DNA of 64,000 nucleotides from Latrodectus hesperus (GCA_037975125.1 CM075850.1:128500293-128564292); one strand, 5' to 3'; positions 24,110 to 39,400 are shown, counted from the first letter of the stretch. Notes: generated from the letters alone by a model not told the origin. Program-made: numbers and translations.

Positions 24110-27100
24110 TATAATATTGACAATAAATAATAAATTCAAACAATTTCAATGTTCCATAAGAAGTTAAAGAGAGAAAACAACTAACACGAAACCTTGATTT
24201 TAATATATAAGGAAAAGAAAGTTCTATATATTTAACTGTGCTTTCGACTCAAATGAGAGATATATAACAATTAATATGTGAAAAAGAGGGAAAGTAAATA
24301 TTTGTTTTTTCCTAAAAACGAGACAGTTTTTGAAAAGAATTTCATGATATATAAAAAAATGAATATTTAAAAATTACTTTCAAATTTGTTTCTTCAGGAA
24401 TTTTTATAATACATTATCAAGTGAAGAAACCTTAAGTTTATAATAAACGAAATGTTTTGATTAATCTAACAACTTTTTTCATTACTTTGAATAAATAAAT
24501 AATTTATATAATGTAAAACACTCACATGTGTTATTAAAAAGTTACAACACTATTTTGTGCTTCGTTATAACATAGAAGTATTATGGTACTTTAATTATGA
24601 AGTGTAAAATGATGTTAGAAATCTGTTAACAATTTCTAAACCACTCAAAATCATTCTTTAAATGAATTTTCTTTCGTTAAATTCATTTCTGCTAAACAAG
24701 TTAAATATACTTTGATGTTAGAAAAATTTTATATTTTGCATTAAGTTTTAGTTAGTTTACTTAATATAAAACAGCTGAAGTAATGTATAACTTTAATTAG
24801 CACATTTATCAAATAATAAATATCTATCCTACATTTATTTATTCTTTTCTTGAAATACATTATTCTGCATAAAAATTCGATAGTAAAATATTTCATCAAG
24901 AAAATGTATACGACGTCTTGACAGATATGAATTAAATAAAGTCGAATTTAGTTCGAGGTTCGCTAATTTTTAACTCAAAAAACAAAAAATAAGAATACAT
25001 GACCTCGCATACTATTAAGCTTAATGTAATTATTTTTATAACCAACAGTAAAATTTAAATTGTTATTTCTATTGAATTATGACATAGTATGTGATTTACG
25101 CACTTCAACTTTTTTTGTGAATAAATATAAAAACATACGAGAAAGTACGCTTAATTTCCACAATTTTCATTCATTTTTGAGCAGTATTAAAACTTTTCTT
25201 TTTCAAGTGAAATAACCAATATTATCTCATAGATTGCTTTCTATTGTGCACCATTCAATACTTCATAAATTTTAATCGTAATATTATGCCGAAATTGAAA
25301 TTAAATCTTGTACGATTTGTTTTTCATATTTCCATAAAATGTTGATCTAAAGCAAAACACATAAAAGTCAATCAAACGAAAAATAGTTTGATGTTATTAT
25401 TTCATTAACTATAGAATTAACTATTATTTGATTTAAATATCAATAAAAATGAAGTTCATTAAAACTTTCTGCCTTTTTATAAAATTATTAAATTTAAATC
25501 TTTATGGTAACATAGCTGTAATACATTATTAATGATAATTATCAGCAAATGATGATAGAGATGTTGTAAAATCCTTATGAAGCATTTTTAAATTTTTGTG
25601 AAATTTTGGTAGATTTAACGGTTTTTCTGGCAATCCGAAATGTCAGAAAAATTTTATTATATCTTAATATAGATCATTAGATTTATGATAACGTCTTATT
25701 TCTTCTTAAAGATCAAGAATACTAAGCATTTCAATATTCTGTTCTAGAAACCTTGGTTTTTAGAAATTCGATTATTTACAAAGGAACTATGATGTAACGA
25801 TTAGGTCAGCTTTGTGACATTTTTCAAAATCACGCCAAGGAAAATGAGCAAAAGACATCAAAAGATTCCTACGACATTTATGCCCGAATGATAAAAAAAG
25901 TATACAACACAATATATGAATGATATTTAAAGAAATAGAACTGAAACAAGAAATGAATTATACATTTGAACATTTTTTCAAGATTCCTGATTATTGATAA
26001 GAATTCATCGAATCATTAAAATAATAAGCAAATTATCATCAAGTATCAATGAAAATTACCTTTAATTGATATATTTTTATCATTATTTAAATGAACATTT
26101 AATCTAAGAGGATTTCTGTTGATGATACAATATTGGAAACTATAAGAAATATGTTAAAGTCTCTTGTTATAGAAATTTTTTGAAATAAGTCGGCCATCTT
26201 CTTTCAGTTTACTTTCAAGGAATTTCTCAGAATCAAAGCTAGCACGTCAATCAATTTTTTTCCTTCGGTCATAAGGACACAATGATTTAGATTTGTTATG
26301 TCAGTGACCGATCAATTGCAAAATTAAAAGAATGGTTTCGTAGCCAGATTGTGATCTTATTATTAATTCTGTTGCATGTGAATAATTTTGGCGACAACAT
26401 CACGTGAAAAAATCAAGTGATCAAATCACTGAGTCAAAATTCTGAATGAACTATTTACCAGAATTGCTTTCACACTAAAACGTTTTCAATAAATATTCAT
26501 GCATTTAGATGTTTCATAAAAATTAGGGAAAACAAGAAAGAAAAATAATATTACAAGCATAATTGCAGGTGGTACAAACCCGAAGTTTATGGAATCATAT
26601 TAAAATGTTTTATGCTAGTTGTATTTTTGAATACAGTTTCTTAACCATTTAGACAAATTACTTAGTAAACCAATTTTTTTGTCATTACTGCAGTTTAAAT
26701 AATCACTTATATAAATTTCTAAAATAACTTAAGAACATATTTTTACCCATTATTTATATTGACATTAATTATTTTAATTACATCAGCAAATGAATATTAA
26801 ATTACTCATCAAAAATACATTCATTCCAAATATTCAAGTTTAAAATAATGCTTTTGCAACAATTTTTAATCCTGTAGCATAAGAAAATGATATAACATTA
26901 TACTTTTATAATTGAAATCCGACACAATTTAACTTTAAGTTTGTGGATTAAATATAAAATAATTATCTTGTTATTTTTTAAAGTATTTCCACATTTTTGT
27001 AATTTTTTCTTCAGATATGAATCATTAATTTAAAAACATATAAAAATTCGCAGAAATTCTTGTAATTGATCAGAAATTGAATCTATTACATGATTTCTGT

Positions 27101-30100
27101 GAATTTTTATTAATTTTTATAAGCAATTTATTTAGTATTTTGCACTTATTGGCATCGCGTGCATAATGAATATTAAGGATGCGCAAACGATGAATGAATC
27201 TGAAATGTTTCGAACAAATCGAGCAGAAAGGAAGCTATCGCAAAATATATAAATTCCAAAATCATTTTTAGTTGTAGCGTTTTCTGGTTTAATTAGCTCT
27301 GAAAAGTATTTAAATTTTGCGAAAGAAATTTTTAGTAGAAGTCATCAGTTTAATTTACATCTAATAGTCTGTCTGTTAAAACATTTGTCAAAGGCATAAA
27401 AGTTTCGAATTTCCACATTCATTAAGTTAGTCAGCAGTCAAGCTGCAAAGTTTCACCACACACACTCTTGTAACAACAAGTAAACTGGTTTATAAATTTC
27501 TAAACTGTTGTGTCTGTAGTTACTAATTGAGTAATTTTCCAAAAAATGACATGAAATTAGTTATTCTGAAAGTATATATATTGAACTTCTAACATAGTTT
27601 TTCATTATTTAAAAAATTTCTTGACTTGTATAATTGCAAAATATCTCTTAAAAAGTCATACTTATAATAATTTAATATGCGATTATAATTTATTTCATCA
27701 AAAAGAATTATATTGTTTCTGTTTCTAATTTTTTATGGCTTGCATTTCATTTAGAAATAATTTTTTTCAACAAAAAAACAAGAATGCGTTACTTTAAACC
27801 AATTATTATTAATTATAATTAATAGATTTTTTTGTATCAAGTGTAAATTAATAATTTTGAAAACAATTGCCAAATGCTTTAACAAACGAGTTGAAAAATT
27901 GTTTTATAATTATTATTAAGAAATTTATAAAATCAAAAATTTGTTTCATTTTCAGTCATTAAGTTATATGATTTTTAATTTTTTGTAATTAATATAAATA
28001 GCAGGCGGTCTAAATAATAAGTATATTAAGTTTAAAAATAAATATTAAAAATAAACTTAAATATTATTCATATATATTAATTTCATAATAAAAATATAAA
28101 GGCCGTTTCATCATTTTATTTACTTCATTTACTCGCATTCATTCATGTTTTGTTTAAAAATGTCTAAATAAAATTTTATAGTAAAATTTGAAGTAAATAT
28201 GATATGTAAAGAAATTATAAAAAAAGAATATTAGGTTATAAAAACTTATCCACTTCAAACTGATTAATAATATATATTTTGGAATCTTTATTATTTGTAT
28301 GCGGCATTGTACTGTTCAATCCTATATTTATGTGATTTAGGAAATATTTAATTATTAAATTTAAAATAAAAAATGTGAAACATGACATCCAAATATTTAC
28401 TGTAACACTAAGACTTTTGCTAATGTTATGTTATAAATCAACTGAAATTTTTAAAGGTTACTATCAATCACTTCAAATAGAAATTATGTTCTTTTTTTTA
28501 GAATAGAGAAATGTTTTGATAGACAGTTTTGCTATTTTAAAGTGATTTTTATATATATTATAAAAATATGGGGAAACACTTTGTAATGTTAATGACATTC
28601 AACACTGGAACGATTAATATCACAAAGAAAAATTGTAGGAACAATTAACAATACAAGTTTGTAAATTAATTAAATTTATGAAGTCCACTAAAATGTTCTA
28701 TTTTTTCTAGTATTTAATCTTGTTACGAAGTGCGCATGCCCAAAGTCAAGAATAAGTAGTTGTTGTGTCCATCTTAAGCTCAAATGATCATTTGATATTG
28801 AGCTGTCTGGGCTAGTATAAAACTACTAATAATAGTCTTTAGCTTTTGAATGAACAATTCATGGGTTTGATATCTAGCTTTTGTATGTTTGTAGTGGTTT
28901 ATATTCCACTTTTTTCAAACCTTAAACTCCAAATTCTTTCTCTTTTGCAAAAAATGACTGTTTGATAACAAGAAATTATTGATGATTAGAATGGATACAT
29001 AGTTTTTTAATAAAGAATATAGAATTGCAAATTAATGTATATAATAATACTTTTTGTAATTCTTGATGTATTTTATTTTATTTTGGAAATTCCATTCAAC
29101 ATTTTCAATTTGCTTATTTTCCAGATCATAATGTTGTCACAGCAATGGTAAAAAACTCTTATATCTGTAATATTTATTCAAAATTGCATAAAAAAATTTC
29201 TGGGAGAACTACCGAGAATGCATTTTGTTTCGAGCATTTATTGAAATCTGAAACCGAGTCAGAACTAAAAAGAATTTTTAAAATTCGTTAAATATGCTAA
29301 TGAATCACGCAACGATAGGGTTATCGCAATTTTGGTGTTTGAACTATGGTTTGTTACTGTGGATTCACATGTGTTTGTTGAAAACCAGGTGCCCAAATGA
29401 CACCTGCAGTACACAGCCGAAGTGTCCGACAGTTGTAATCTGAATCCATCATTATCGTTCTATGCGAAAATAACACCTCTTCCAAAACGTATAAATAAAT
29501 ATAATGATATAGAGACACGCGATTATAATACACAAAGTTTGAGACAGAAGTTTCTAGCAATATATGAAATTAATATTTGAATAAATATAAACCAAAATGT
29601 ATCTTCACGGGCACTTTGTTGCAATGGCCCTTACATTCAATAATAATTTTTAAATTTTAAAGTATTTTATTCAAAATTATTAAATTTCGATGAAATAAGA
29701 ACAGTAAAATCACAAAATTTTGCAACTTATACAGTTTAAATCTTATTTTGTTTTTGTATATAATCTGCCCTGCTCATATAATAAGTTAAAATTGTTTAAT
29801 TTAAGTTATTGAGAAAAGTTCAAATGAATTCATTTTATTTTATTTGCTTCATAATTTAATTAAAATTTAGGTTTATTATATTATATTTATGTTACTTACT
29901 AAAACAAATGAATGGAATATTGCTATGCATCATTATGGTATGCATCAAATTACCAAAGATTAAAAAATATACAATAGTCAATTCAAAATACCTAAACTGA
30001 AAAAGCAAATGCTCTGTTTTTGGACAGATAATGATATTTATTTATTTCTTTAAGTACCGCCTTTTATAGCAAACTGCATAAAAATTCAAAGAGTTGAAAA

Positions 30101-31690
30101 TTGATTTTCTGTCCAGTGATGTAAAATAACTGTTCAATCATACACCATTCATATTATGTTTTGCGACATGGATTAAAATCTAATCCCATCAAAATTACTC
30201 TATTTTGCAATGTATTTTATCAAGTGTTGCCATCACTACGATAAAGATCAGATTTTTAATCCACAAAGTAAGTTTAATTCACAAATTCAGGATTAAATTT
30301 GTCCAATAATTTCGTTTTCTTCTAAATAATAAAAGTTAAAAAAATGTGAAATATTAGGTAGTCCAATAGAATTAATGACTAAATTATTCTAATGACAATT
30401 GATAATTTCTTAAAAATATGCAATCAAAAGTTCACTAGAAATATTCCTGTTTGGGAAAAAGAATCGAAATTTTATGATACTTTCCTGTTCATTCTATTAT
30501 GATGATTCCGATTAAACTATGAACATCATCAGGTTGGATACAATTTCAACTACTTTTGGTGCAATATTGTTTTTTTTTACAGATTAAATAGATTTAAGAG
30601 CATGGAGCTAATAAAATTAATTAGCAATGTTTTAACAAGATGTTGAACACTGTAAAAAAGGATCCTTTGGAGAGGAATTCATTGTAAATTTATAAATTTT
30701 AAATAAGAAAATATAATTTTTGAATTTTTAAAAGTTCTATTTCAAAATCCTTATTTTTAACAATTAAATTACAATTTTGGTAAATGATTTTAAATACGCT
30801 AATCCCCAGATAAAATTAATGTATAAAAGAAATTGCCTAATCGAAAGTAAGGAAATATTAAGTTCAAGTACTTTATTAATCCTTGAATAAATTTTTTTCA
30901 GTATCATAAATTATTATTATCTTTTGCTAGTATTTTAATCAAAAGCTTTTGATCATAATGTAAGTAAAAGTAAAATTACATCTTGAATGTATATTTTTAA
31001 AAATTAAAATAACTTTAAAACAATACACTCAACACAGATTGTATTGAATGTACCTAGAAAAACTTTAAACATGAAATTATTTAAAAATATTTTTATAATT
31101 TAATAATATTGCGAATTTTTGTGTTACTTTCTTTATAAATTATATTTTTCATGTTTTATATTTTTGGTGTGACCTAAAATTGTTAAAAATTGGTTATAAA
31201 TTTGTTTAAGAACTGTATATTATCTGAATTATTTCTAACTTAATTTTAAAAAATGCTAATTTGATACATAAGGCAATGCATATAAAATTTTATGTGTATT
31301 TATCATGTTTGCTGGGAATTAAATAATTTTTTGCATAAACATCAATGATACTAATCCGATTACGTAACAAAATCTACCAAATTTAATATCATAGGATTAA
31401 AGAATCTGATTTTATCAATATATATTGCAACGACCACTACTGGGAAAAACCTTATAAATAGAAATCAAAGGCTTAAAAAACATCAAAATGAAGTAGTGTA
31501 ACTTATTGAAAGACAATAACATATAAAAATGTTTTCAGCGAAAAATAAGAAAACTATAATATGTCGCTTCGTGTATACTTTATCTTTCTTGCTTTTCAAA
31601 TATATTTTCTGCATTGTCAAGTTTATAAATCATTTCAATTTTTTTTTACACATTCATTATTTATAAATACTTTTAAGCCGACTGTAAGAA
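24110..31690. other. Long A+T-rich non-coding stretch
   Basis: Over 7 kb without a plausible coding exon. Slightly GC-richer patches near 26200-26400, 27150-27250, 28730-28900 and 29330-29470 have no recognised identity. Confidence 0.55.
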
Positions 31691-31699
31691 ACAAAAAGT

Positions 31700-31985
31700 T
31701 CTAGACGAGCTCGTCCTTCGTGTAATAAAATCGTGTCTTTGTGGTAATAAAACCTTTATGTTTTGATTTCTAGGCTTTAAACCTGTGAACTGGAGAGGGA
31801 TGGTGTTGGGCTACGAAAGAGTAAAGATCATCCCTTTCAGCTGACGTCATGACTCATTTCGAATGTCTGTGATTGTTGGTGGAAGATTGACTTTCATAAG
31901 ATGAAGAGATCGATTAAGTTATCAAGTTCCTGAAAATGAGATGCATCTGCGTCTTAATTGCATGAGAAATCGCAATTAAGAGACA
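31700..31985. promoter_or_regulatory. Candidate regulatory block with CRE/AP-1 composite site
   Basis: Inside a GC-richer patch, TGACGTCA (CRE) at 31842-31849 directly abuts TGACTCA (AP-1) at 31850-31856. Nearby are GATTGTTGG (SOX-like), CTTAATTGC and GCAATTAAG (homeodomain-like, in inverted order). Known families binding such sites are bZIP, SOX and homeodomain factors. Function is inferred only. Confidence 0.4.
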
Positions 31986-31989
31986 AATA

Positions 31990-34195
31990 AATACCTACAA
32001 ATGATTAAAAAATGCTATAAAATTCATGAATCAGTTTTTAAAATAAAAATATTGGAAATAAATACAATACAGGAAAGAAAAAAATTAGTACAAGATTTAA
32101 TCGTAGAAATTAAATTAATAAGAAATAGTTTTGTAGAAGTTTTATATAAGAATAATAAAGGAAAGAAGTAATAAATGCATATATATCATTAGTGCTGGAA
32201 CATTGCAAAGAAGCCATCACAAGAAAATACCAGTCAAGCTAATATTTCAATATATTTGGGGAAAGCAAAATTTTTACAAATATGATTTTCAAACATTTTC
32301 CTTTCGGCACATGACAGAAAAGCTAAAATGGATCTGAAATAGTTGATGTAACATAAATGTGAAGGTTATATAAAGGGCGCTCAATATATCTAAAAGTTTT
32401 GAATCAAAGAACTCAAATCACACAATGTAAAATACTTGATGAAACATAAATTTGAAAACACATTGATGGCGCTTGTGCATCTACATGACAAAACTATCGT
32501 GGATCTTAAACAAATTAGTCACATTAAATTCCACCGAAGTTACTTTTAATTTAGAATAAATTGAAAGTAAGCAATTAGATTCTTTTACTTTGAGATTTCA
32601 TAAAGTAAATTACTCTTTTATTCTTTATTTTTTGTTGAATTTATAACTGCAGATGACAGTAAGATAATGTCCCGTGTTTCAATGCCATATCATTATTACA
32701 GTGTATAATCATATAGAAAATCAATGCATACATTAGTATAGCAAACAAGAGTAACTAATATTAAAAATGGGTAAATAAAATTATTTTTTGAAAGAAATTA
32801 TATCAGTTAAAATCACAGATTTTCACGAATCTGTCTCAGAATAATTAATACATTTTATATATTTCAAAATTTATATTTGTAATTAACTGGATATCAATAT
32901 TTTAACTAAAAAATTGAAAAATTACAAATGTGATCATTTTATATTTAGTTAAAATTTTACCTTTTAAATAATTCTTTTAAATTCTGTTATCCATTTTCTG
33001 GCACTTTTATTTTTTTGTACCTAAATTATGTTGATTTATGAATCTGGTTAAAATAATTGCTATTTTAGACTATGTTTAAATATTTATGAAAAATAATTTA
33101 ATGTTTTGTGACTGAAGGATTAAGAGATTCTGAGCCCAAATTTAAATATCAGACAAATTTAAGATCTTTTAAATATCTTCATTTAAATTTTCAGACATTA
33201 CTATTTGTAGAGAAAAACCTAAATAAATAAAAGAAAGATAGCAAAAGTAATCATAATCTATAAATGCTCATGTGAATGGAGACTTTCTCATTTTTAAGAT
33301 TAATATCATGCTCATAAATATAGATTAGTTTTAAACAATGAGCATAAGAACTTGTAGAGTTATCAGTACAATAACCAAACGAAATCATTCAAGAAAAAAA
33401 GTGAGCCAATATTTTACTTCGTTAGTAAGCAATTGTTATCAAAATATAGAAAAGCCGATGATAAAAAATGTTATGAGAATTTAAAATGAAACAAACAGTA
33501 ATCAAAACAATTTTTCCTTATTTTGAAAATTAATTTCACCTATAAATGATTATTTTTATTATTTTATATAAGTATAGAGCTATTATTTACAAATATTTGC
33601 AATGAAATCTGTATACATAATAAATACAGATTATTCATTTCTTAGTTGAAATTAGGAATATTTATTTCAAAAAAGTATGTTTTCATAATCATACATAATT
33701 TAATACACAAAAATATCCATTTTAATATATCAAAATTAATAGTATAGAATACGCAAAAGTATATAATGCTTATCCCTTTTGTTTATAGAATTCACTTATA
33801 TCAATAGCTAATTTGACATTCTTACATGTAAAATGAGATGTTAAATAAAAGTGGAAGAGATGGAGTTAAAATCCCACCTACTTTAAGGAGTGTGTGAGCC
33901 AATGTAAAAATAATAAATTAATTAAAGTGGGAAATTTTATTTTGAAGAAGTTTGAACCACATGGAAATATAGTTTTTCATGAAGAAAAATGTTTTTAACT
34001 AAAAAATAACTTTCAAGCGTTTCTTACTGATAAATTTGTAATTAAAATTCCTTAATTTTTACATATTAGATGTAATTTTATTGTTAAGCGAATCATGCCT
34101 GTTTGCTTCACAATTTAATGTTTCAAGACGATAAGAAGAGCTATGCAGTAGCTAACAATCAAAAAAGAACAATATAAAAGCTATCTCTAAATATA
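31990..34195. other. A+T-rich non-coding DNA
   Basis: No gene recognised. A TATATAAAGGGCGC box near 32370 could be a chance TATA motif. Confidence 0.55.
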
Positions 34196-34199
34196 TTTG

Positions 34200-34665
34200 G
34201 AAGTAACGGTTTGTGTAATTTTCGCTATCTTCATCATATCGTTCGCTGCAGTAGAAAAGTGTTACAAAAACTCAGAACACGCGCGATAGGGTCCGCTGCC
34301 TTGTTTAACAGAAGAGTGAAAACTTAACGAAAAAGTACATAAAATAAACGCTCATCATTTCCCTCGCTTGAGCAATGATTTGTAAAAGTTAGGGAGAGAG
34401 TGTGGAGTACGGTACAGAGATTTCGACACGGCCCGCCGTCGTCGTCATTTGACGCCGCTTCATTCCGTGCGGAATTATGAATTATTTAATACCGCTGTTT
34501 GATTTATATTTCACGGAATGGCAACAGAAAAAAATTTGGTTCTTCCACTCGATCGCTCGCGATTAAAGAATAATCATGCATCGGTGGCGTCTAATAGAAA
34601 AATTCTTGGTGAAGTTGATGCAGGAAGGTTAGAATATTAGCGATAAATATTCAAAAAATGTCTCG
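34200..34665. other. CpG-bearing island, candidate regulatory DNA nearest to SoxF on its 3' side
   Basis: It contains AACACGCGCGATAGGGTCCGC, GACACGGCCCGCCGTCGTCG, a homeodomain-like TTATGAATTATTTAATACCGC and CGATCGCTCGCGATTAAAG. Both strands lack a long open frame. Composition and motif density differ strongly from the flanks. Confidence 0.42.
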
Positions 34666-34669
34666 AGAA

Positions 34670-36165
34670 ATATCGTCAGCTACCATGTAGTGAACCGTTG
34701 AAAACTGCATAAAAATGGTGAAGAAGGCTGCCATATTTTACACTTATTAAACAGGTGTAACGCGAGAGATTTTATAATTCACAGTTTCCACACTTACCAT
34801 GAATGAAATATGCTAATCAAGTAAAATATATTATTATTATTAATTATAATTTCGGTATGAATATTTTCTAATGGCTTAAGTACCATTAAACCACCTAAAA
34901 TGACGAGATCATATTCAGCAATCAAGTCTTTAATGATTAATTATAATAAAAATGGAAGTATAAATTTGAGGGAAAATAAAAAGTAAGCAATAAATAAATC
35001 AGATTTTGGAGACCTTTTTGACAATTTTATCAAAGATAAGTTTTAGGCACATTTTTCTAAAATAGGACAAATCAATTAAGCAAATTTTCTTATATATTTC
35101 ATTTCTCACAATTGAAAAAAGCGTTTCATCTTAATTGAACACATTTAATTGGGCATCTAAGATATTTTATATGTGTCCAATGAAATTACTGGGCACATTT
35201 TAAACAGTTCAGATAAAATAAAAATATAAGATGCGTTAAACTTAGTTATTTTGATAAAAGTTCTTTTAAAATTTTATTATATTTTTATGAATACAATTTC
35301 AAAAATAATCACTTTATACACATATTTATATTAATTTCTGAAAACATTTTATTATTTTAATGATACTTATAATTCATTTTAAAGATCCAATCAATTTTTA
35401 ACCCTAATAAATAAATATAAATTTAAAAGACTTATGATAATCTATATAATTTTAGCATTTGTCACTGTTTCTGAACTGGGAGACAACTATTTGAGAGTGG
35501 AAATTTTCGGATAGTTTACAAATTTAATCCAATTTATTATTGTAAGCGTATTTAATGAAGGTTACCCTAATAATTATGTTTAGGCATTTCATTATTTTTA
35601 TAATTGCAAAAAATGGTGCAAATTTGTTTACTTTATAATTTATGATGACAATTAGAACTTCATTTTAATGATCTTAAATAATTAGTCTCTGAAATGTTTA
35701 GTTTAAAGAAAATAAATTTCTTTAAAAACATATTTAAATCACAGTAGCAATAAAAATTTTGAAAATATTAAAAAAACATTTTAGAGAAATCAAAAGCTAT
35801 GGATGAAATAGTTCAAAAACACTTGTATGATTCTTTTTAATATTTTAACCGTTTGCATGATAATATTTACTATCACATATCGACTACTAATATATTTAAA
35901 AATGTTCCATAAAAAACTATAGACAACTCTTTTTTTTTTCTTTTTTGTTATAGATAAAATGAAATAGAACATACGGGGAATTCTCCTCTTAAAATTTTTA
36001 GCACAAAGGAAAATAAAATCATGCAAAATTAATTTTAAATGGTTTCGTTTGAAAAAGTTATATGAAGTTATATACATCAATCTTCACTCTTTAAAATTCC
36101 AAATTTTTCCAAATTATAAAAAGTTTTTAAAAAATTATTAAATTATAAATTTATATGCGCAAATC
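34670..36165. other. A+T-rich non-coding DNA
   Basis: No gene recognised; a 96-codon minus frame at 35790 is low-complexity and hydrophobic. Confidence 0.55.
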
Positions 36166-36177
36166 ATTACAGAAATT

Positions 36178-36461
36178 GCCGACCAACTTGTCTAGAGGTC
36201 AGCGTGCCTGACTGCGGATAAGGAGGTCCTGGGTTCGAATCCCGGTTCGGGCATGGATGTACTTTCTCTCTCTACCTATCCTGTCTTTGTCCTTTCCTTG
36301 TATGAATGAGGTGTGAATGGTTGCCTACCCTATAAACGGGTCCCTATGGCATGTGTGTACTGCGGAAGTCGGACTCCACACCAAAATGTGGTTCAGTTGA
36401 AAAAGTGGAGCAGCGCACCCCATATTGCCATCCTGGCTGGCACACGACAATGAATGAATGA
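36178..36461 (+). mobile_element. SINE family A, full-length copy with tRNA-like head
   Basis: The element is 284 bp, flanked by a perfect 12-bp target duplication (ATTACAGAAATT at 36166-36177 and 36462-36473). Its first about 75 bases resemble a tRNA: an A-box-like GTCTAGAGGTC, an anticodon-arm-like segment, and a B-box with GGTTCGAATCC at 36232-36242. The body (GTACTTTCTCTCTC to GGCTGGCACACGACAA) is shared with 54353-54557. The tail is a short (GAAT)n run. It was copied by a LINE in trans; the partner is not in the window. Confidence 0.9.
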
Positions 36462-36474
36462 ATTACAGAAATTC

Positions 36475-39400
36475 CTAACTGATGCGTTAATGTATCTAAG
36501 AGAAAATAAACACACAATAAAAAAAGAAATTGATACGAATTTTTATTTTAACTTTTTCATTGTGCCTCTAAATAAATCACCTTGCGCTTATAAGCGTTTT
36601 AAACTTTTGGGTGTACGATAAATACTCATAAAACTTCATTAAAATGTATTTAAAATCTCTTACAGTTGTTTTACATTAGAGCTTGAAAATAAGGATGTTC
36701 GACTAAAAGATAGTGCATTTTCAAGTACCAAAGCATCGACAGTTGCTACTTGATTAAAATAAATTTATTTAGTTGTGATGAAAATATCAAGTCCAATAAA
36801 AAAAACTAAACAATCAAGAACAATAATCTTTTCTAAAACAATAAACCCCTCATAAGTTTCATAAAAATATTACCTTTCTACAAATTTAAAAATTAGTTAA
36901 AACATTTTTGCCTAAAATAATCCACTTTATTTATGTTTTATTAATACCTATGTCACATAAAATTGTCTTGAAGGAGGTTCTGTTTTCTGTAATATTTTCA
37001 TTTTAATAGATATACTCAATTTAATTATGATATTATCAAAAATATATTAAATTTTTAGTACATTGAGTATGTCTAATTTACGAACAACAAATTTTTCTCT
37101 GCATTTCAAGAAATATTTTATAAAATTACTTCATTTAATTTATCTTAGAATACAATTTAAATTGTGCGTAAATGATTTGTTTTTGTGTCTATAAAGTTTT
37201 CATGATATCAAATATTTCTATCAATTTTTATAAACTTTCTTACATAATTATATTATTTTTAAGCATTTTTTAAATCCATTTTTTATATAAAATACAAAGG
37301 AGAGTTAAAATAAATATTGACTATTTTTGCACTAAAGATATCGTTTATGTTTACTTATTCTACAAATTGACAAATATATTTATAAATAAATAAATGTAAT
37401 TTTAACATCGTTAACCTATTCCATATTGAAAGAAAACTGTGGCTTTAATAAACGTGAAAATACTGTTAATGATACAAATATGAATATCTCTTTATTTTGT
37501 ATACATATATTTTCAAAGCTACTGGTATTAAAGGACAATGATATCTTATTTATAAATGAATATTTTAAATTTAGTAAAACCTAAATCAAATTTCTCAAAA
37601 ACTAATCAATTGAAAATGCAAACATACGCAAATTGCTTCTATTATCTACTATTATTTTAGTCATTCAAAAAATAGTGAGAATAATTTAAAGCAATTTAGT
37701 TAAATATGTTAAAATAACATATAACAGTTAAAACATTTCTAAATAAAAGAAAAAAACTTTCAATTTCTTGAAAATGGTGTTATGTGTCTATTTTGAAATC
37801 AATACAAAAAATCTTAAATTTTTTTATTATTAAAAATTTAAGATGTGAGAACTTTTTAAAAAAATTTGCATTTTTTATATATTTATAGAATTTTATTTAA
37901 AAATATTTAGGTTTCATACTTTAAACTTGATAAAGAAAATTTGTTATATTATTTCAGTTTCACACATTTTTTATGTAAAACAATTTGCAGCATAAAGTGA
38001 GTTTAACCAATATAAATTAATTTTTATTAGATATACTTTATTTATCGAAATTCATTTACGTTAAATAGTGTTAAAATTAATAAGAAAAGTACAAGAGTCT
38101 AGTAAGATCAGTTTCAAACTTTTTTTTCATTTTACATGCATTAGTAACGTAAAGCGAATTAAACAAATATTTTTTTTTAATTTAACACACTTTACTTAAA
38201 AAAAGCAGATACAATCATACAAATAGAGTTATGAAATATAAATTTTTGTATAAGCTATTAATGTTTCGCTTTTTGGCAAATACTATAACTATGCAGTTAA
38301 ATATAACAAATGTCATTGATTTCAGCGGTGAGGGAAGGTCATTTTTCTAGAAGTCAGCCTTTTTTGTACTAATTTAATTGTCATGGTGTATATACAAATG
38401 CATTAAGATAATTCGATTTCCAAAGTCACGTGAAAAATGTTCTAAATGTGAATTTTACTTATTCATTTTCTAAAATAAAATGAATTTCTTTAATTTTTCG
38501 CTTTGTAGAAATTACACTTTAGTTATATTCTATAAATATATCCTTTTATATTGAAGTATTTTTTTTGTTATTAAAGTCTTGTTATTTAATTAGTGAATGT
38601 TTTAAAATTTCTACTTTAATTAAAACTTATATTTCAAAGTGAGAAGTTTATTTTTTCTTTCCATTTTTATTCACACAAAAGAGATTAAATATTTAAAAAT
38701 TTTGACATATTCGTCAATTCTTATTAGAGAAATGTGGTATTTTTCACTTCGATTCAAAAATTTAATGATTGCTTGCAAATATTTTCGTCTGTTTAAATTC
38801 AGTTTTTTTTCTCATTTGGCATTATGGTAAAGCAAAAAGACTTTCTTAAACATAGGTCAGTATGTAGTTGTTATATATAATAGTTCTAGTTTAAAATTAA
38901 AAATACTGTAATTTATATTTCGCATTCATATTTGTCATCGAGTAATCATTACTTGAAAAAGGGTGAAATACTGTAATTTCTTGCTGCAAAGATTTCTAAT
39001 TAACTATTTAAAAAACTAGTAATTGTCACTTATTTCTTCGAAAGAAAGCTTAAGTCACATAGTTATATATATATATAATCAATAAAATACTTTTTATGTG
39101 CTTATAATACAAAGAATAAAAGAATATATTGTATATTCAAAGTATTGAATGTATGTTGTATCAATACATGAATGTATTCAAAGAATAAATTATGTATATT
39201 GTATATCTTATATACCAACAATCTTGTATAGAGATGTATTCAATTATTCCTCCTTTTCTTAAATTATTTTTCAACTATTTGTATTGGATTTCTGTTAATG
39301 GAGCTTATTGAAAATAACATTTTGTCAAATTGTAAATATACCAGCAAAAACAAACTTTGGACTTTACAGGAGTCGTAAATTTTTATATAGACTAAATTTT

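Noticed and set aside
36178..36252. Functional tRNA gene
   Set aside because: The acceptor ends pair poorly, it continues into a repeated body shared with 54353, and a 12-bp target duplication surrounds the whole; it is a SINE head.
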